From NCBI RefSeq assembly GCF_016107685.1, contig NZ_JABASY010000001.1, forward strand, positions 276,187-340,186: 64,000 bases of DNA. The letters are read 5' to 3'. Position 1 is the stretch's first letter, and every line of letters begins with the position of its first letter. Below are positions 60,641 to 64,000 of this stretch, in pieces. The translations under genes and the position numbers were made by a program. Below the pieces are notes generated by a model. That model was not told the origin of the DNA. It searched no databases and saw only the letters and a list, made by a program, of their open reading frames with translations. The DNA is from Brevibacterium yomogidense (lineage in GTDB: Bacteria > Actinomycetota > Actinomycetes > Actinomycetales > Brevibacteriaceae).

Positions 60641-60671
60641 AGAGAAGTCCCTCACACCGTGTGAGGGTCAA
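60641..60671 (-). promoter_or_regulatory. MerR-type promoter (19-bp spacer with palindrome) of the HEAT gene
   Basis: Minus strand: -35 TTGACC (60671-60666), spacer of 19 bp, -10-like TTCTCT (60646-60641). The spacer contains most of the perfect palindrome CCCTCACAC-C-GTGTGAGGG (60649-60667). A long spacer filled by a dyad is the defining layout of MerR-activated promoters, and the CTCAC/GTGAG core resembles that of the Streptomyces tipA promoter. Confidence 0.65.
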
Positions 60672-60742
60672 GCCGACCTGATCAGCGGCTCGGTCGCGTC
60701 GTGCGCCCACCGTGGCATCAGCGGTTATCCAGAGCGCTTCGT

Positions 60743-60748
60743 TAGAGT
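60743..60748 (+). promoter_or_regulatory. -10 box TAGAGT of a probable leaderless promoter (NUDIX gene)
   Basis: TAGAGT ends exactly 6 nt before the ATG at 60755; no Shine-Dalgarno sequence. This decides the ATG over the in-frame GTG at 60749. Confidence 0.55.
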
Positions 60749-60754
60749 GTGGGC

Positions 60755-61267
60755 ATGTCACGACCCATGCCCACGCCGAGGATGCCGAAACCGGGGCCGT
60801 TCCCGGTGCGCTCCTCCACGACGGAGGAGACCTCCGCCGGCGGCATCGTCGTGGACTTCGACTCTCCCTCCCTCAATGTCGCGATCATCGCCCGCATCAA
60901 CCGCGCCGGACGACTCGAGTGGTGTCTGCCGAAGGGCCACCTCGAGGGAGGGGAGACATCGGCTGAGGCCGCCCGCCGTGAGATCGCGGAGGAGACCGGC
61001 ATCATCGGCAGCGTCATCGCACCGCTGGGGTCCGTCGACTACTGGTTCTCCGTGTCCGGGAACCGCATCCACAAGGTCGTCCACCACTTCCTGCTGCGCG
61101 CCACCGGCGGCTCGATCACGGTGGAGAACGACCCGGACCATGAAGCGATCGATGCGGCGTGGGTGCCGCTCGACCGCCTGGGCGCGACCCTGTCCTTCGC
61201 GAACGAGCGGCGCATCGTCGCTGCCGCCCGCTCGCTCATCTCCACCCTGCAGACCGACCGGCGCTGA
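60755..61267 (+). CDS. NUDIX hydrolase (MutT4-like position)
   Basis: 170 aa. The NUDIX box is complete: GHLEGGETSAEAARREIAEETGI, matching GX5EX7REUXEEXGU, near residues 66-88. LEWCLPKGHLEGG and VHHFLLRATGG are family context. It hydrolyses a nucleoside diphosphate linked to another moiety; substrate unknown. In mycobacteria a NUDIX gene (mutT4) precedes the DUF6049/murJ genes, as here. 8 bp before the next gene. Confidence 0.88.
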   Translation: MSRPMPTPRMPKPGPFPVRSSTTEETSAGGIVVDFDSPSLNVAIIARINRAGRLEWCLPKGHLEGGETSAEAARREIAEETGIIGSVIAPLGSVDYWFSVSGNRIHKVVHHFLLRATGGSITVENDPDHEAIDAAWVPLDRLGATLSFANERRIVAAARSLISTLQTDRR

Positions 61268-61275
61268 TTCCCTCC

Positions 61276-64000
61276 GTGTCGCGCGCTTCCCGCTCCCGCA
61301 CACCCCGCTCCCTCCTCGCACGGTGGGCTGCGGGGGCCTCTGCGTGTGTGCTGGCGCTGGGGGCGCAGCTGGGGGCGTCCGGCCCGGTGGCCGTCGCGCA
61401 GCAGGCAGACGCCCCCGCCCCGGACAGCGCCGCCGAGGCCCCCACCACTGACCCGACCGCCTCACCCCACGTCGTCCTCGATGAGGTGACCCCGTGGCTG
61501 GATCAGGAGGGAGCCCTCACCGTCACCGGTCGGATCGTCAACCCCACTGCGGACGATTTCGCCCCGGCCAGCGTGTCTGTGGTCCGATCGTCGACGCGGA
61601 TGTCGATGCGCGATGACGTGAACCGGTGGGTCGACCGGCAGCGATCGACCCTTCTGCTCGCGAGCTCGGACGACGAACCGGCAGACCCGCCCGCTGACGG
61701 CACCAGCGGTGCCGATGACGCCGACGACGGCCCGAGCCTCGCGGTGCCGAACCTGCCGGCTTCCGTCGCCCCCGGCGACCAGGTGGAATTCAGCTTCACG
61801 ATCCCCGCAGACGTGTTCGGCCCCGGCGGGTCCGCCGTCAGCTCGTGGGGTGCTTACGGCCTGGGCGTGACGCTGAACGGCACCACCGCCGATGCCGGTG
61901 GCGAGGACGACACCGCCGGCAGTGGCGCGGGGTCCGCAGACGACGCCAGCACTGTGCAGACGACCGCACCGGCGTTCACCGTCTGGCACCCGGACCCCGG
62001 GATCGATCCGACGGAGATCACGACCGTCATCCCCGTCACTCTCGATGCGGTTCCGGACAGCGGTGCCCCCTTCATCGATCCCGACCTGCTGGAGCAGGCG
62101 GCGGATCCGGACGCCACGGGCGACTACTCGGGGGCGCTCCATCGGGTCACCGCGAGTGCGCGCGCTCTGCCGGACTCCGTCCTCGCCGTGGACCCCCGGC
62201 TGCTCGCCTCCGTCGGAGCCGCACTGGAGGTCCCCACGGAGCCGGACACGGGAACCGACGAGGGAACAGAGGCCGACGACAGTGCGTCGGACGATCCGAG
62301 CCCCCCTGCGGACACGGATGCCCCTTCCGAAACCGGTGCTCCGGACGACGCCGGCGCGCCCGCCGGTTCCGGTTCACCCGATGGCGCAGAACCGTCCGAC
62401 GCTGCGGATCCGCCCGATGACCGTGCGACCGCGGACGAGCCCGAGGACGCGAATGCGCCCCGCCCGGGCGGGGACGTCCAGCCCACGGACGAGCCCCCCG
62501 ACAGTGCGGGCGAGGCGGAGGACGGCTCCGACGAGCAGCCCACAGCGCCCAGCGAGTCCGCGCAGCAGACCTACCCTCACCTCGCCGCGTGGTACGAGGA
62601 CCTCACGAAACTGAGCGGTGACCACGACGTCATGGCCCTGCCCTGGGCGGACGCACACCTCACCTCCCTGTGGCATGCGGACATGGGCGACCTCGCTGAG
62701 TCCGCGCTGGCAGACCGGGAGATCGTCGGGTCCCTGCTGGGCGGTCGGACCGGGGTGCTGTGGCCGGCGGACGGAACGGTCCGGACCGACGACCTCGGCG
62801 CGATGGCGGACACCGGCGCAGACACCGTCATCCTGTCGGACATCCAGCAGCCGGCCCTCACGTCGTACACGTCGTCCGCGAACTCCGCGATCGCGGCGGA
62901 CGGCGCCCGTCCGCACGTCGGGGTGTCCTCCAACAGCGGTGACTCCCCGGTGGACGGCGGCAGCACTGCGGGTGACACGGCCGCAGAGGACGAGATGACG
63001 ACGCTGAGGACGCTCGTTGCGGATTCGGGGCTCGCCGAGGCCGCCGCCGGACACACGTCCGCGTCCACGACGAGCGCTCCCGGCCAGTTCCTCGCGCTGT
63101 CCGCCGCCATCACGGCGGAGAGGCCCTTCGACTCCCGCTCCCTGCTCCTCACCCTCCCGCGCACCGCGGCGGGCAGCGGACTGACCGACTTCGCCCACGA
63201 CGTGGCCGACGCACCGTGGATCGACGACACATCGCTCGACGCACTCTTGGACACGGAACCCGTGGCGCGCGCACCGCTCGTCGACCCCTCCACCACCGCG
63301 GGCGATGGCACGGGCGGTCCGGGCACGGGAGGCGCAGGCGACCAGCAGGGCAGTCCAGGCGGCGGACAGGACGGCACGCGGACTGCCCTCGCGGGTCTCC
63401 AGACCCGCTACGCATCCGGAGCGGACGCCTCGGACGCATTCGTCGACGCGGACGGGACACGCCGGGACATGGCACGCGCCCTGCTCGCCTGCACCTCCAC
63501 CGGTGTGGTCGACGGCGGACGGATCGACAGCTGCGCCGATTCAGCGAGCGGCTGGGTCGGTGGACTGGCCGACGGGGTCCGCCCCGAGCCGGGTTCGTCC
63601 GTCCTCCTCGTCACCGGCGAACAGGCGATGATCCCGGTGCGCGTCGACAATTCGACGGACCGCACCGCCCGCGTCCGACTGCGCGTCGAATCACCCACAC
63701 CCCAGCTCAACACCGAACTGTCCGACATCGTCACCCTGGGACCCGGCGAAGCGCGCAGCGTCGACGTGCCGGTACGCGGCCTCGCGAACGCGGATGTCCG
63801 ATCGACCGTCCGCCTCCTCACCGTCGACGGCGACGTCCTGCCGCAGAACACCGAGTTGCTCGTGCGGGTGCGCGCGGATTGGGAGAACACCGCGACCATC
63901 GCGATCGGCTCCGCTCTCATCATCGTGCTGGTGGTGGGTCTGGTCGCGACGATCCGCCGCGGGCGGCGTAAGATCCCCAAGAATCAGCTCGATGCGGCGT
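61276..64000 (+). CDS. DUF6049 family secreted/membrane protein (partial at right edge)
   Basis: 908 codons are visible. Signal peptide (SLLARWAAGASACVLALGAQLGASGPVAVAQ), then a domain starting VVLDEVTPWLDQEGALTVTGRIVNPT, and a C-terminal Ig-like region followed by a membrane helix (ATIAIGSALIIVLVVGLVATI) with a basic tail just before the edge. This is the Rv3909-type envelope protein encoded next to murJ. A long acidic Asp/Glu/Pro/Ala-rich insert (about 62220-62560) and a Gly-rich insert near 63300 look like lineage-specific linkers. GTG start 8 bp after the NUDIX stop. Confidence 0.82.
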   Translation, partial: MSRASRSRTPRSLLARWAAGASACVLALGAQLGASGPVAVAQQADAPAPDSAAEAPTTDPTASPHVVLDEVTPWLDQEGALTVTGRIVNPTADDFAPASVSVVRSSTRMSMRDDVNRWVDRQRSTLLLASSDDEPADPPADGTSGADDADDGPSLAVPNLPASVAPGDQVEFSFTIPADVFGPGGSAVSSWGAYGLGVTLNGTTADAGGEDDTAGSGAGSADDASTVQTTAPAFTVWHPDPGIDPTEITTVIPVTLDAVPDSGAPFIDPDLLEQAADPDATGDYSGALHRVTASARALPDSVLAVDPRLLASVGAALEVPTEPDTGTDEGTEADDSASDDPSPPADTDAPSETGAPDDAGAPAGSGSPDGAEPSDAADPPDDRATADEPEDANAPRPGGDVQPTDEPPDSAGEAEDGSDEQPTAPSESAQQTYPHLAAWYEDLTKLSGDHDVMALPWADAHLTSLWHADMGDLAESALADREIVGSLLGGRTGVLWPADGTVRTDDLGAMADTGADTVILSDIQQPALTSYTSSANSAIAADGARPHVGVSSNSGDSPVDGGSTAGDTAAEDEMTTLRTLVADSGLAEAAAGHTSASTTSAPGQFLALSAAITAERPFDSRSLLLTLPRTAAGSGLTDFAHDVADAPWIDDTSLDALLDTEPVARAPLVDPSTTAGDGTGGPGTGGAGDQQGSPGGGQDGTRTALAGLQTRYASGADASDAFVDADGTRRDMARALLACTSTGVVDGGRIDSCADSASGWVGGLADGVRPEPGSSVLLVTGEQAMIPVRVDNSTDRTARVRLRVESPTPQLNTELSDIVTLGPGEARSVDVPVRGLANADVRSTVRLLTVDGDVLPQNTELLVRVRADWENTATIAIGSALIIVLVVGLVATIRRGRRKIPKNQLDAA

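Noticed and set aside
1..64000. tRNA, rRNA, insertion sequences, prophage genes
   Set aside because: No cloverleaf-like sequence, rRNA segment, transposase or phage structural gene was seen on either strand.

Overview
The window is high-GC, densely coded DNA with actinobacterial gene order, from a Gram-positive actinomycete (order Micrococcales or a relative; genus not determined). Support: (i) the conserved block class A PBP - GT87-like membrane protein - rpsF-ssb-rpsR-rplI; (ii) the block CCA-adding enzyme - NUDIX - DUF6049, which in mycobacteria leads into murJ; (iii) an LPxTG surface protein; (iv) coenzyme F420 genes; (v) many GTG starts and several probably leaderless promoters (TANNNT-like box 6-7 nt before the start codon).

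Layout. 1-4945: DUF1707 protein and a translationally coupled organosulfur-type cassette (SfnB/DszC-like oxidase, MHS transporter, NtaA-type monooxygenase). 5160-7751: universal stress protein, a small unknown protein, dnaB. 7856-12151: VOC protein, a palindrome-rich gap, and a TetR-controlled ABC drug exporter. 12287-15749: quinone-oxidoreductase-like enzyme, the stump of a padR gene, a MacB-type ABC exporter. 15856-20212: a predicted mevalonate/HMG catabolic operon (class II HMG-CoA reductase, HMG-CoA lyase, TctA-type transporter). 20441-22006: a lower-GC island with a promoter, a small hairpin RNA ending in a U-tract, and an Abi_2/AbiF-like HEPN protein carrying an extra MbcA/Xre-antitoxin-like C-terminal domain. 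22038-25457: PucR regulator and DUF445 protein.

25507-45094 is one large metabolic region combining coenzyme F420 and pyrimidine catabolism: F420:NADPH oxidoreductase, uracil permease, an LLM F420-type oxidoreductase, nitrilase-type beta-ureidopropionase, cofD, cofC, cofE, an F420-dependent G6PDH-like enzyme, a three-gene F420-0-type ABC importer, LysR, NCS1 permease, dihydropyrimidinase, Zn-dependent carbamoyl amidase, cytosine permease and cytosine deaminase. The genes spell cytosine -> uracil -> (reduction) -> dihydrouracil -> N-carbamoyl-beta-alanine -> beta-alanine, but no classical dihydropyrimidine dehydrogenase is present; the F420-type oxidoreductase is the obvious candidate for the gap. 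A 55-bp element (47/55 identical) precedes both the nitrilase operon and the NCS1/dihydropyrimidinase operon in the same orientation, suggesting one regulon.

45249-47029: rplI, rpsR, ssb, rpsF. 47225-49457: flavin reductase and an LPxTG adhesin-like protein. 49648-57235: GT87-like protein, PBP, acyl-CoA synthetase, CCA-adding enzyme. 57382-61267: an operon of two unrecognised DNA-binding proteins and a MerR-HEAT regulator, a HEAT protein with a classic 19-bp-spacer MerR promoter, and a NUDIX hydrolase. 61276-64000: start of a DUF6049 protein, cut by the window edge. The rplI-to-dnaB interval, short in mycobacteria, is about 39 kb here and holds nearly all accessory content.
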